From Bacteroidaceae bacterium (GTDB taxonomy: Bacteria; Bacteroidota; Bacteroidia; Bacteroidales; Bacteroidaceae), in assembly GCA_024398495.1 (NCBI GenBank), contig JAKSJA010000004.1:24043-88042 (forward strand): a stretch of DNA of 64,000 bases, given 5' to 3'. Position 1 is the first letter of the stretch. Every line of letters starts with the position of its first letter. A program made the position numbers and the translations under genes. Of the stretch, positions 44,614 through 54,305 are shown piece after piece. Below the pieces are notes generated by a model. That model was not told the origin of the DNA, searched no databases, and saw nothing but the letters and a program-made list of their open reading frames with translations.

Positions 44614-44654
44614 ATAAATATTTATTTTTTTGTTTTCGGTTTGTTGTAACTTTG
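44611..44654 (+). promoter_or_regulatory. upstream dnaE promoter-like box (P1)
   Basis: The palindrome AAAATAAAT/ATTTATTTT (44611-44628) is followed by CGGTTTGTTGTAACTTTG (44637-44654), identical to the nearer dnaE box. The TTTG just before it is only 14 bp from the -7 box, so P1 may be weak or a binding-site copy. Confidence 0.5.
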
Positions 44655-44767
44655 ACCTTTCGTCTAAATTACACGGCACCTCAGTACTACCTGCAAAACT
44701 GCGTTTTTACTTTTATTCTCATAACTACTCACTAAAATGAATTTTGCTCGTGTTATGGTAATAAAAG

Positions 44768-44817
44768 AAAATAAATCGAATTTATTTTGGTAGTACATTC
44801 GGTTTGTTGTAACTTTG
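44768..44817 (+). promoter_or_regulatory. main dnaE promoter (P2)
   Basis: TTTG (44786-44789), a 20-bp spacer, TAACTTTG (44810-44817) within CGGTTTGTTGTAACTTTG. The -33 element ends the palindrome AAAATAAAT-CGA-ATTTATTTT (44768-44788). Predicted leader is about 20 nt. Confidence 0.8.
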
Positions 44818-44843
44818 CGTAACAAAATCGGTAGTTTTGTTTT

Positions 44844-47800
44844 ATGTTGGATTTCGTTCATCTTCACGTTCACACCTACTACTCCATCCTTGATGGTGCC
44901 GCAAGTGTAAAAAGGCTTGTTGACAAAGCCATTGCTGACGGTCAGAAAGGTATGGCAATCACCGACCATGGCAACATGTTCGGCATAAAAGAGTTCTTTG
45001 ACTACTGCAACAAAGTGAACAAAGAACGGAAACAGAACGGTGAAGATCCATTCACACCTATCTTTGGTTGTGAGGTGTATGTGGCACAGAATGACAAGGA
45101 GAGCAAGGAAAAGGAGAAAGGCGACAATATACGTTACCACCTGATACTGCTCGCAAAGAACGAAACAGGGTATCATAACCTTGTGAAACTCGTGTCGGAA
45201 GCATGGACAGACGGTTTCTACAACAAGGCACGTACCGACCACAAAGGATTGGAGAAATACCACGAAGGGCTTATTTGTTCTTCTGCCTGTCTTGCCGGTG
45301 AAGTGGCAAAGGCCATCACACAGGATGACATTGAAAAGGCAGAAAAAACAGTATTATGGTATAAGAAACTCTTTGGTGACGACTATTACCTTGAGATTAT
45401 GCGTCACGAGGTGACAGACCCCGCGATACGTGCAAACAGGGAAACCTACGAGATGCAGAAGAAGGTAAACCCCGTAATAATAGAACTGGCTCGCAAGCAC
45501 AACATAAAGGTAATCTGTACTAACGACTCACATTTTGTAAACGAGGAAGATGCGGAGGCTCATGACCGTCTGCTGTGTGTCAATACCGGACAGAAGCACA
45601 GAGATGAAAACAGGATGCTCTATACAAAACAGGAGTGGTTCAAGACACGCGATGAAATGGAGCAAATATTCAGTGACATCCCTGAAGCACTGACGAACAC
45701 GATGGATATCCTTGGCAAGGTAGAGACGTATGACATTGAACATAAGCCTATACTGCCAGACTTCCCGCTGCCTGAAGGATTTACTGATGAAGATGAATAT
45801 TTGAAATTCCTCACTTACAATGGTGCCAAAGAGAGGTATGGAGACCCTATCCCTGATGACATTAAGACAAGGATAGACTTTGAACTGGATACGATAAAGA
45901 CAATGGGATTTCCGGGATATTTCCTCATCGTACAAGACTACATCCATGCTGCAAGAGAGAAGTTGGGAGTGTGGGTTGGACCAGGTCGAGGAAGTGCCGC
46001 AGGAAGTGTGGTATCATACTGCCTTGACATCACGAGGTTAGACCCTCTGAAATACGACCTGCTGTTTGAGCGTTTCCTTAACCCTGACCGCATATCACTG
46101 CCAGATATTGATGTGGACTTTGATGATGACGGACGTGCTGCAGTATTGCAGTATGTAACAGAGAAATATGGTGCTGAGCGTGTGGCACATATCATCACAT
46201 ATGGTACTATGGCAACGAAGAATGCCATTAAAGACGTAGCAAGAGTGGAAGACGTGCCTCTCGACACTGTGAACCGTATCTGCAAGGCTATCCCTGACAG
46301 GGAATTCGAGATTAACGAAAAAGACGAAAAAGGGAAGAACAAAACCATCAAGGTGACAGTGCGAAATGTGGTCGAGCATATCGTGGAAGCCAAAGAGGCG
46401 GCAGAATCACCTGACGACAAACTGCGTAACACGATGAAATATGCCGCCATGCTGGAAAACAATGTACGTGGTACGGGACTGCATGCATGCGGAGTCATCA
46501 TCTGCGGTGACGACATTGTAAACTGGGTGCCAGTATCGACAGCAGAAGACAAAGAGACGAAGGAGCGCGTGAGATGTACGCAGTATGACGGTCACGTAAT
46601 AGAATCAACAGGACTCATCAAGATGGACTTTCTTGGTTTGAAGACTCTGTCGATACTCAAGGAGGCTTGTGAGAACATAAAGGAAAGTCTGGACATCGAT
46701 ATTGACATAGACAACATAGACATTAAAGATGAATTGACATACAACCTGTTCAGCGAGGGCAAGACGATAGGTACCTTCCAGTTTGAGTCGCCAGGTATGC
46801 GAAAGTATCTGCGCGAGCTGAAACCATCGAAGTTCGAGGACCTCATCGCCATGAACGCCCTGTATCGCCCGGGACCTATGGACTATATACCTGCTTTCAT
46901 CAAACGTAAGCACGGAAAAGAGAAGATAGAATACGACCTTCCTGAGATGGAGGAGTATCTAAAAGACACGTACGGCGTAACCGTCTATCAGGAGCAGGTG
47001 ATGCTTCTGTCGCGCAAACTGGCAAACTTCACGAGAGGTCAGAGCGACACCCTGCGAAAAGCAATGGGTAAGAAGAAGATTGAGGAGATGAACAAACTGA
47101 AAGTTCTCTTTCTCGAAGGCGGTAAGAAAAACGGGTATGATGAAAAGAAGTTAGAAAAGATATGGACTGACTGGAGAGCTTTCGCCTCATACGCCTTCAA
47201 CAAGTCTCATGCTGCCTGCTATTCGTGGATAGCATATCAGACAGCATATCTCAAAGCACATTATCCGTCACAATATATGGCAGCAGTGATGAGCCGTTCA
47301 CTGGCTGATATCAGCGAAGTGAGCAAACTGATGGACGAATGCAAGTCGATGAAGATAGACACCCTCGGACCTGACGTGAACGAATCAAGGAGAAACTTCT
47401 CGGTGAACAGTAAAAACCAGATACGGTTTGGTCTTGCCGCCATAAAGGGTATGGGAAATGCTGCCGCTGATTCCATCATCGAGGAGAGAGAGAAGAATGG
47501 TCCTTACAAGGACATCTTTGACTTTGTGCAGAGAATAAATCTTAACGCCTGCAACAGACGTTGTATGGAAGCACTTGTATATAGCGGTGGATTAGATAGC
47601 TTCGGCATAAGGAGAGAACAGTATTTCGGTATCAGTGACAAGAGACGCGGAGAGATGTTCATTGATGCACTGATACAATATGGTAACAGATACCAGACAG
47701 CCTTGAATGAAGAAAGCAACTCATTGTTCGGCAGTTTTGATTCCATAGAGATCGCCACGCCGATGATACCAGAGGTAGAAGAATGGAGTTCTCTGGCACG

Positions 47801-48434
47801 TCTGAACAAAGAGCGCGAATTGATAGGCATCTATCTGTCAGCACACCCTTTGGACAACTTTACCGTTGTGATGGAAAAAATGTGCAACACGTCTTGCAGT
47901 GACCTCGGAGACCCCACAAAGTTGGAAAACAAACAGGTAGTAAAGTTCGGCGGCATAGTCACTGACGTGGAGGACAAGATAACGCAGAAAGGAAAGCCAT
48001 ACGGCCGCGTGACAATAGAAGATTTCGATGGATCCGGCAGATTTTCAATCTTCGGACAGAGTTGGTTAGACAAGAAGCAGAACATAGCCATAGGATATTC
48101 CATCTTTGTGAAAGGACGCTATGGAAAAGCATTCCAATGGAGTACAGATAACTCGCTCGTGATAGACAGCGTACAACTGCTCAGCGATTCAGACTCCAAT
48201 GCCAGCAGCATAACGATATCTGTAAACGCACTTGACATCAACGATAACCTTGTTGGTGACATCATTGAATTGGCAGAAGAACATAAGGGAAATGTGCCTC
48301 TGTATTTCAACATCGTTGACACGCAGAGAGGACAGACGATAAGGCTGCACAGCATTAGCAACAAGGTGAAACTGACAAGGCCTTTCATCGACTATCTAAA
48401 GAAAAACACATTGTTGGAATACACCATTGAATAA
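44844..48434 (+). CDS. dnaE: DNA polymerase III alpha subunit
   Basis: Replicative polymerase of 1196 residues. An N-terminal PHP domain (HLHVHTYYSILDGA, ITDHGNMFG) precedes the PolIIIalpha catalytic core with LPDIDVDFDDDGR (Asp421, Asp423). Then come the tHhH region (PGPMDYIPAFIKRKHG, YQEQVMLLS) and a C-terminal OB domain (FGGIVTDVEDKITQKGKPYG). No separate 3'-5' exonuclease domain is present, as for DnaE-type rather than PolC-type enzymes. porX follows within 3-12 bp depending on its start. Confidence 0.96.
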   Translation: MLDFVHLHVHTYYSILDGAASVKRLVDKAIADGQKGMAITDHGNMFGIKEFFDYCNKVNKERKQNGEDPFTPIFGCEVYVAQNDKESKEKEKGDNIRYHLILLAKNETGYHNLVKLVSEAWTDGFYNKARTDHKGLEKYHEGLICSSACLAGEVAKAITQDDIEKAEKTVLWYKKLFGDDYYLEIMRHEVTDPAIRANRETYEMQKKVNPVIIELARKHNIKVICTNDSHFVNEEDAEAHDRLLCVNTGQKHRDENRMLYTKQEWFKTRDEMEQIFSDIPEALTNTMDILGKVETYDIEHKPILPDFPLPEGFTDEDEYLKFLTYNGAKERYGDPIPDDIKTRIDFELDTIKTMGFPGYFLIVQDYIHAAREKLGVWVGPGRGSAAGSVVSYCLDITRLDPLKYDLLFERFLNPDRISLPDIDVDFDDDGRAAVLQYVTEKYGAERVAHIITYGTMATKNAIKDVARVEDVPLDTVNRICKAIPDREFEINEKDEKGKNKTIKVTVRNVVEHIVEAKEAAESPDDKLRNTMKYAAMLENNVRGTGLHACGVIICGDDIVNWVPVSTAEDKETKERVRCTQYDGHVIESTGLIKMDFLGLKTLSILKEACENIKESLDIDIDIDNIDIKDELTYNLFSEGKTIGTFQFESPGMRKYLRELKPSKFEDLIAMNALYRPGPMDYIPAFIKRKHGKEKIEYDLPEMEEYLKDTYGVTVYQEQVMLLSRKLANFTRGQSDTLRKAMGKKKIEEMNKLKVLFLEGGKKNGYDEKKLEKIWTDWRAFASYAFNKSHAACYSWIAYQTAYLKAHYPSQYMAAVMSRSLADISEVSKLMDECKSMKIDTLGPDVNESRRNFSVNSKNQIRFGLAAIKGMGNAAADSIIEEREKNGPYKDIFDFVQRINLNACNRRCMEALVYSGGLDSFGIRREQYFGISDKRRGEMFIDALIQYGNRYQTALNEESNSLFGSFDSIEIATPMIPEVEEWSSLARLNKERELIGIYLSAHPLDNFTVVMEKMCNTSCSDLGDPTKLENKQVVKFGGIVTDVEDKITQKGKPYGRVTIEDFDGSGRFSIFGQSWLDKKQNIAIGYSIFVKGRYGKAFQWSTDNSLVIDSVQLLSDSDSNASSITISVNALDINDNLVGDIIELAEEHKGNVPLYFNIVDTQRGQTIRLHSISNKVKLTRPFIDYLKKNTLLEYTIE

Positions 48435-48437
48435 CGG

Positions 48438-50006
48438 ATGACGAGTATGAGAAATGGACTTATATTATGGGTTGACGACGAGATGGAACTACTCAAAGCA
48501 CACATCATCTTCCTTGAGAAGAAAGGATATGAGGTAGTGACAGTCACCAATGGTACTGACGCCATCGACCAATGTATGCAGAAGACTTTTGACCTCATTA
48601 TGCTTGACGAGATGATGCCGGGACTCAGTGGGTTGGAGACACTGCAGAAGATAAAGGAGATAACGCCTGCCACTCCTGTGGTGATGTGCACCAAAAGTGA
48701 AGAGGAAAACATCATGGATCAAGCGATAGGAAGCAAGATTGCCGACTATCTCATCAAACCTGTGAACCCAAACCAGATACTACTGACTCTGAAGAAAAAC
48801 ATACATCAGAAAGAGATTGTAAGCAACATAACACAGAGTTCATATCAGCAGAATTTTCAAGACATCACCATGCAGATAATGAACTGCAACACATATGATG
48901 ACTGGAAAGACCTGTATCGCAGACTTGTTTATTGGGAATTGGAACTGTCAGATACTGATTCCAACATGATGGAGATACTGAAGATGCAGAAGAAGGAGGC
49001 AGACAACGGGTTTGCCAAGTTCATCGCAAAGAACTATGAACAGTGGGTAGATTGTGACAAGATGCAAGAAGCAGAGCGTCCGATGATGAGTCCTGACATC
49101 TTCAAGAAGATGGTATTCCCTGCTCTTGACAATGGAGAAAAGGTATTCCTCATCGTCATCGACAACTTCCGTTTCGACCAGTGGCGCGTATTGTCGGAAG
49201 AAATCGGTGACATGTTCGACATAGAGGAAGATATATATTGCAGTATCCTGCCTACAGCAACACAATATGCACGAAATGCCATTTTCAGTGGGCTCATGCC
49301 AAACAAGATTGCCGAAATGTTTCCAGAGCTATGGGTTGATGAAGATGAAGAGGAAGGCAAAAATCTCAATGAGGAGCCGTTGATACAGACACTGTTGCAA
49401 CGCTACCGCCGACAGCACACCTTCTCTTATAATAAGATTAACGAAATTGCATATGCTGACAGATTTCTTTCTCAATACAATTCACTGAAAAAGAACGATT
49501 TCAACGTGGTAGTAGTAAACTTTATAGACATGCTCTCACATGCAAGGACAGAGTCGAAGATGATACGTGAATTGGCAAACAGCGAGAGTGCTTACCGCAG
49601 TCTCACACGCAGTTGGTTCAAACACTCCTTCCTGTCAGACTTGATGAACAAACTTGCAGAAAGCGATTATAAGGTCATCATCACCACAGATCATGGATGT
49701 GTACGCGTGGATAACCCTGTCAAGATTGTAGGCGACAGAAACACCAACACCAATCTGCGCTACAAGATAGGCAAGAACCTCAGTTATAATGTCAAAGAGG
49801 TCTATGAATTGGCAGATCCTCAGAGAGTGCAGTTGCCACAACCAAACCTATCGACAAAGTATGCGTTTGCTATGGGTGACAGTTTCTTTGCTTATCCGAA
49901 CAATTACAATTACTATGTGTCTTATTATAAGAACACATTTCAGCATGGCGGTGTATCAATGGAAGAGATGCTGATACCACTAATAACACTCAGAGCAAGA
50001 AAATAA
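48438..50006 (+). CDS. porX: PorX-type response regulator with PglZ-like phosphatase domain
   Basis: A regulator of the type IX secretion system. A receiver domain (about 1-125) has the acidic pair Asp13-Asp14, the phosphoacceptor Asp57 in LDEMMPG, and Lys in IKPVNP. A helical linker leads to an alkaline-phosphatase-superfamily (PglZ) domain with VIDNFRFDQWR, TATQYARNA and TTDHG as metal-binding segments. In Porphyromonas, PorX pairs with kinase PorY and sigma factor SigP and hydrolyses signalling nucleotides/oligonucleotides. An in-frame ATG at 48447 is an alternative start. No kinase is beside it here. Confidence 0.9.
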   Translation: MTSMRNGLILWVDDEMELLKAHIIFLEKKGYEVVTVTNGTDAIDQCMQKTFDLIMLDEMMPGLSGLETLQKIKEITPATPVVMCTKSEEENIMDQAIGSKIADYLIKPVNPNQILLTLKKNIHQKEIVSNITQSSYQQNFQDITMQIMNCNTYDDWKDLYRRLVYWELELSDTDSNMMEILKMQKKEADNGFAKFIAKNYEQWVDCDKMQEAERPMMSPDIFKKMVFPALDNGEKVFLIVIDNFRFDQWRVLSEEIGDMFDIEEDIYCSILPTATQYARNAIFSGLMPNKIAEMFPELWVDEDEEEGKNLNEEPLIQTLLQRYRRQHTFSYNKINEIAYADRFLSQYNSLKKNDFNVVVVNFIDMLSHARTESKMIRELANSESAYRSLTRSWFKHSFLSDLMNKLAESDYKVIITTDHGCVRVDNPVKIVGDRNTNTNLRYKIGKNLSYNVKEVYELADPQRVQLPQPNLSTKYAFAMGDSFFAYPNNYNYYVSYYKNTFQHGGVSMEEMLIPLITLRARK

Positions 50007-50046
50007 GTAATTTCAACGAAACTTTAAACTAAAAAAATATATCATT

Positions 50047-50361
50047 ATGGAAGTTATTATTACTAATGAAAATTTTGAGGAATATAAGAACGGTTCACTT
50101 CCTCTTGTATTGGATTTCTGGGCAACATGGTGTGGTCCTTGCCGTACTATAAGCCCTATCATCGGTGCTCTTGCCGAAGAATATGACGGCAAGATTATTG
50201 TAGGCAAATGCGATGTGGAAGAAAATGACGACCTCGCAGCAGAATTCGGCATCCGTAGCATCCCTACGATACTTTTCTTCAAAAATGGTCAGTTGGCAGA
50301 CAAGTTTGTCGGTGCAGCAGGCAAAGATGTCTTTGAAGAGAAAATTAAAGCATTACTCTGA
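50047..50361 (+). CDS. trxA: thioredoxin
   Basis: A 104-residue cytoplasmic disulfide reductant with the active site WATWCGPCR and the cis-proline segment RSIPTILFFKNG. There is no signal peptide. It follows porX by 40 bp, and its stop overlaps the tsaE start by 1 bp. Confidence 0.95.
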   Translation: MEVIITNENFEEYKNGSLPLVLDFWATWCGPCRTISPIIGALAEEYDGKIIVGKCDVEENDDLAAEFGIRSIPTILFFKNGQLADKFVGAAGKDVFEEKIKALL

Positions 50362-50777
50362 TGAGTAAGCACACAATTAAGCTGAGGTCGCTTGACGGCA
50401 TTGAGAAGGCAGCAGAAGAATTTGTATCGCATATGAACGGTAAAGTGCTGGCTTTCTATGGCGACATGGGTGCCGGCAAGACGACTTTCATCAAAGCCGT
50501 ATGCAGGCAGTTAGGTGTTGAAGAAGTTATCACATCGCCAACCTTTTCCATAGTAAACGAATACACTACAGGCAGAGGAGAGTCTGTATTTCACTTTGAT
50601 TTCTACAGAATAAAGAAAGTTGAAGAAGTGTTCGATATGGGTTACGAAGATTATTTCTATAGTGGAAGATTCTGTTTTATTGAATGGCCAGAGCTCATTG
50701 AAGACCTATTACCAGAGGACACCATGCGTGTAACAATAAAACAGAATGCAGATAACTCACGCATTATAACCTTCTGA
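50361..50777 (+). CDS. tsaE: tRNA threonylcarbamoyladenosine biosynthesis ATPase TsaE
   Basis: A 138-residue P-loop ATPase that works with TsaB and TsaD to make t6A37 in tRNAs reading ANN codons. Visible motifs are FYGDMGAGKTTFIKA (Walker A), SPTFSIVNEY and CFIEWPELIEDLLP. Its end is 3 bp from the end of the opposing PorW-like gene, with no terminator between them. Confidence 0.95.
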   Translation: MSKHTIKLRSLDGIEKAAEEFVSHMNGKVLAFYGDMGAGKTTFIKAVCRQLGVEEVITSPTFSIVNEYTTGRGESVFHFDFYRIKKVEEVFDMGYEDYFYSGRFCFIEWPELIEDLLPEDTMRVTIKQNADNSRIITF

Positions 50778-50780
50778 CAA

Positions 50781-53714
50781 TCAGAACCAATTTTCCCAAT
50801 CGTCTATGACATCGACATTCTGCATATCGGTGTCATTTTTGTTTTCCTCATCTTCCTCTTCAATATTCTCACTGTCAGGAATGTTGAGGTTTTCAGGTTC
50901 CTGCAACAAGTCATCACGACTGATTTTTACAGGAGCAAAGTTCTTTTCATAGAACTCTTCGTAGTCTTTGTAACTGAAGTTTGTTCCCAGCAGTATAAAG
51001 TTGTCTTCGCTGATGAGAACAATCTTCGCTGACTCCGGAATCTTTCCTTTCATCTCCGGAGCATTGGCAAGTTGCATAGAATACTGACGAGCCTCATCGT
51101 AAGAACGGAAACCACGCACCTCCATCCTACCCAAGCCTTCTTCATGCTCTATGGTAATATCGAAATTACGCACGAGGAAGTTGGTGAAGTTGTATTTTGC
51201 CAGATCGAAGAGCAATTGGTTTTCGTTTACTTCACCCTCAGGATAAGCAAGCAAGAACATATAGTTTACATTACGCTCCGCTGACAGAGCTTTCTTCACA
51301 GCAGCCTCATCTGCCTCTGCCGTAACCTGTTTACGGCGTTCCCAGATACTGTTGGCATCAAAAGACCCACCTTTGACGGATCTGCCCTCACGCACACCGT
51401 TTATAATGTATCCCGCTATCTCTGCCACTTCACTCTGAGGATATTTTTCCACAATCTCGGTCATATTCTCAATACAGCCCTTACTATCATCGTCATTGAG
51501 TTTGCGCATACCATCAACAAAAATAAATTTTGCCCTGTGAGCACCCACAGGGAAGCGTTTTTCAGATAATGCTGCATTTTGACGGACCTCAGACATCCTG
51601 TTGGCTTTGAAAGCATCGTAAGTAGCCGCATAAAGAGAGTCCTCAATATGTACGCCAAACATCTGATTCTCTATGAAATCAGGATCAGAAAGAAGTTTTG
51701 TCCAATCGTTGTCAGGAAATCTCTCCAGCAGTTTCGACACGTATGTGTTGGCAGTGTTCATATCGCCCTTGCGAGCATATAGAAGGAAGAGATGATAATA
51801 AGCATCTGCCATCTTCTCATAGTCGGGATACTGCGAATCAAGACGCAGAAGAGCCTTTTCACTGAGCTTCAGATTGTCTAATTTGTCCTTGAAGATTACA
51901 CCGGAGTTATACAACGCATCCATTATTATCAGATTGCTGGCCTGCATACGTTCTTCATCCAGAGGTATCTGAGCATAATAGTATTCTTTGTTATGAGGGT
52001 CTGCAGCAAGACTATCCCGCAATGCAGCATCTGTGTCCACATCTTCTGCGGCTAACGAATCTGTTGACATTGACGCAACAGAGTCTGCAGCAATATCCTC
52101 GGCACTACCCTCCAATGATGCTACGACTGTCTTGTTGATACGTCGCCAGTCATCAGAATTCTCACGTTTTCCCCACGTACGCTGGAAAGTCGTCTTACCC
52201 TGCTGTACCACCTGTGGGTTATAGAAATACCATTCGCCATTTCCAGTGACAGGAGTTGTTGGTTTCGGGTGATTATTAGCAGATACGTTGCCTTGTGCAT
52301 TCTGCCTTGCCACGATTTGCTCGGCGGCTTCTTCTTCCGCCTTGCGCTGTTCTTCTTTCTCCTTCTTTATCAGTTCAGCAATGACATTTTCGATAACCTT
52401 ATCCCTGCTGGCAGAATCCATGTGTGCCAACACCTGCAATGAATCCTGCAGATGTATGGCCTCAGTATGCGGCACCAATTCATCGAGAATCTTACTGCGT
52501 TCAGACAACTCATCATAGTCGTCACGTTCCTTATCCAACATCCCTATTGCCTGTCCATAGCAACGCTTAGCATCAGAGTATTTCTCCTGTTCCCAGTATA
52601 TGTTTCCCAGTTTCAGCATCAGCACGCCTTTCTCTACGCCTGAACGTGTTGCCTTCTCCACACCTGCCTCATATTCCCTGATGGCACTTGCAGTGTCATT
52701 CTGTGAGAGATACACATTACCGAGAGCATAATAGACCTGATCAAGATAGTCCTTATTGTTTTCGTTACGAGCCATTCGGCGCAATTGCGATATTGTTCCC
52801 TTCACATTGGTCTTCGCCATCACTTCTGTACGGGATATACGTGCGTTGAAATCGAGAAAATATGGGGGATGATTATGTATGCAGTGGGTATATGCCTTAT
52901 ACGCCTCCTGTGTATGTCCCAACTTTGTCTGTATCTGCCCCATGAGATACCACTCACGTGCACGTTGCACTCTGCGTTTCTCCTGCTTGATGACCTTTTG
53001 AAGATATGGCACAGCCTCGGCATACTGTTGCTGTTTCAGATGATAGTCAGCCATCGTCCCATTGAGATCTCTCTGCACTCGTGGAGTTATAGTATCACGG
53101 TGTATCTCCTTGATGACACCTTCTGCATCATAATACCATTCATTTTCTATGTAACATTTTGCAAGCCACGACTGTGCCAGACCTTTTATTGACGGTTGTG
53201 TGTGATATAGATTTGTCATATACATGAATGTAGAAGCAGCCTCTTCAAACTCGCCTTTCATGAATTGTGACCGCCCCATCATATACCATGCTTTCCAGAT
53301 GAATGGATTATATTCCCTGCGTCCAAGCCATTCCTTATCCTTTTCTGTCTTACGCCTGTTTTTCGTCCACTCTGGACGTTTCTTGATGCTGTGCAGTTTT
53401 ATGGCCTTTTCACATTTGGTAATTGACACATCGAAATTACCACCACCGAGAGAACGGCTGTTCTTATTACCCACAGTATAGAGAGGAATGTCTTCCGTAA
53501 AATTATCCACATTACCCGTTTCCTTTGCCTTCGCACCTTCAATATAAGCCTGCGAAGCATTGTAATAGACATTGTAGCGTGTATTGAAACTCTGCCACCA
53601 ACGTGTCTGTGCAGTATTCTTTGCATTAGAGCATGACGACAATAGGATTACTGTCGTCAGCATCACAATGCATGAAAGGAAATACACCACACTTCGTCTC
53701 ATAGACCAAATCAC
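50781..53714 (-). CDS. TPR lipoprotein, PorW/SprE-like (type IX secretion)
   Basis: A 977-residue lipoprotein: signal peptide with lipobox LLSSC (Cys28), then the segment RWWQSFNTRYNVYYNASQAYIEGAK that marks the SprE/PorW group, then many TPR units (about 130-430 and 600-760). A low-complexity E/K/A-rich coil lies near 450-490 and an acidic tail ends the protein. SprE/PorW is needed for type IX secretion and gliding in Bacteroidetes; assignment rests on layout and N-terminal resemblance. The start overlaps the previous gene by 4 bp (ATGA). An alternative Met is 12 bp downstream. Confidence 0.78.
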   Translation of the reverse strand: MIWSMRRSVVYFLSCIVMLTTVILLSSCSNAKNTAQTRWWQSFNTRYNVYYNASQAYIEGAKAKETGNVDNFTEDIPLYTVGNKNSRSLGGGNFDVSITKCEKAIKLHSIKKRPEWTKNRRKTEKDKEWLGRREYNPFIWKAWYMMGRSQFMKGEFEEAASTFMYMTNLYHTQPSIKGLAQSWLAKCYIENEWYYDAEGVIKEIHRDTITPRVQRDLNGTMADYHLKQQQYAEAVPYLQKVIKQEKRRVQRAREWYLMGQIQTKLGHTQEAYKAYTHCIHNHPPYFLDFNARISRTEVMAKTNVKGTISQLRRMARNENNKDYLDQVYYALGNVYLSQNDTASAIREYEAGVEKATRSGVEKGVLMLKLGNIYWEQEKYSDAKRCYGQAIGMLDKERDDYDELSERSKILDELVPHTEAIHLQDSLQVLAHMDSASRDKVIENVIAELIKKEKEEQRKAEEEAAEQIVARQNAQGNVSANNHPKPTTPVTGNGEWYFYNPQVVQQGKTTFQRTWGKRENSDDWRRINKTVVASLEGSAEDIAADSVASMSTDSLAAEDVDTDAALRDSLAADPHNKEYYYAQIPLDEERMQASNLIIMDALYNSGVIFKDKLDNLKLSEKALLRLDSQYPDYEKMADAYYHLFLLYARKGDMNTANTYVSKLLERFPDNDWTKLLSDPDFIENQMFGVHIEDSLYAATYDAFKANRMSEVRQNAALSEKRFPVGAHRAKFIFVDGMRKLNDDDSKGCIENMTEIVEKYPQSEVAEIAGYIINGVREGRSVKGGSFDANSIWERRKQVTAEADEAAVKKALSAERNVNYMFLLAYPEGEVNENQLLFDLAKYNFTNFLVRNFDITIEHEEGLGRMEVRGFRSYDEARQYSMQLANAPEMKGKIPESAKIVLISEDNFILLGTNFSYKDYEEFYEKNFAPVKISRDDLLQEPENLNIPDSENIEEEDEENKNDTDMQNVDVIDDWENWF

Positions 53715-54112
53715 TCTAACAATAATAACAATTCTGATTTTATCTGGTCAGGAACCTCAATGCCACGCAATATGAGGCAACGATTCCACATAGAAACTTC
53801 TTCCGGTTTCATAGTTGTCATCACTTCGCGGAACTCTTCAGCCTCATCATCAGTATATTCTGCGGACTTTTTTCCACGAAACCTATCGAGTTCCTCATCA
53901 TCAAAATACAAGTCTGTTCCTTTGTTGATGTACGCATCAAGAAGACACTCCTGTTCGCACTTAGTACTGTAGTCCATACAACTGGAACAGGAACCATTGG
54001 CTTTGACAGTGTTACGATTCTCCACATTAGAGACCGAGCCATCTTTCCGGAAGATATGAAAGAGAAAGACCGTCATCCCTAAGACTACAAGTGCTACGAT
54101 GAGTATAATCAT
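53711..54112 (-). CDS. small membrane-anchored protein with a Cys motif
   Basis: A 133-residue protein with one N-terminal membrane helix (MIILIVALVVLGMTVFLFHIF), then SCSSCMDYSTKCEQEC (C-x2-C-x7-C-x3-C, about 42-56), which could bind a metal or an iron-sulfur cluster. The remainder is an acidic helical region. I recognise it only as a conserved Bacteroidetes type, function unknown. Its 4-bp overlap with the PorW-like gene suggests the two proteins are made together. It lies about 110 bp after tRNA-Arg. Confidence 0.75.
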   Translation of the reverse strand: MIILIVALVVLGMTVFLFHIFRKDGSVSNVENRNTVKANGSCSSCMDYSTKCEQECLLDAYINKGTDLYFDDEELDRFRGKKSAEYTDDEAEEFREVMTTMKPEEVSMWNRCLILRGIEVPDQIKSELLLLLE

Positions 54113-54222
54113 TATCCGTTTCTTCTATTGCATGACATCCGTCATGTTTTGTATAAACTATAAGATATAACTATACAATAGTTATTTTATTGTGATATGG
54201 AAGAAAAAGAATATTTTCAGTA

Positions 54223-54299
54223 TGGTGACTCCGGCGGGACTCAAACCCGCGACCGTCAGAACCGGAATCTGATGCTCTATTCAACTGAGCTACGGAGCC
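54223..54299 (-). tRNA. tRNA-Arg (CCG)
   Basis: A 77-nt cloverleaf with encoded CCA. The acceptor is GGCTCCG paired with CGGAGTC (one G-T). The anticodon arm is TCAGA-TTCCGGT-TCTGA, giving anticodon CCG (reads CGG), and the T-arm is GCGGG-TTTGAGT-CCCGC. It begins 6 bp after the stop of the glycosyltransferase gene, so it is probably processed from that transcript. Confidence 0.97.
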
Positions 54300-54305
54300 A
54301 AACAA

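Larger units (their letters stand above)
44573..44843. other. divergent promoter region between psd and dnaE
   Basis: The 271-bp gap has no gene. It contains one leftward promoter for psd and two copies of an extended promoter box facing dnaE, each preceded by an AT-rich palindrome. The space between the boxes (44660-44760) shows nothing recognisable. Confidence 0.75.

Noticed and set aside
44664-45263. Leftward open frame of 199 codons across the dnaE start
   Set aside because: It covers the dnaE promoter and PHP domain on the wrong strand and shows no family features.
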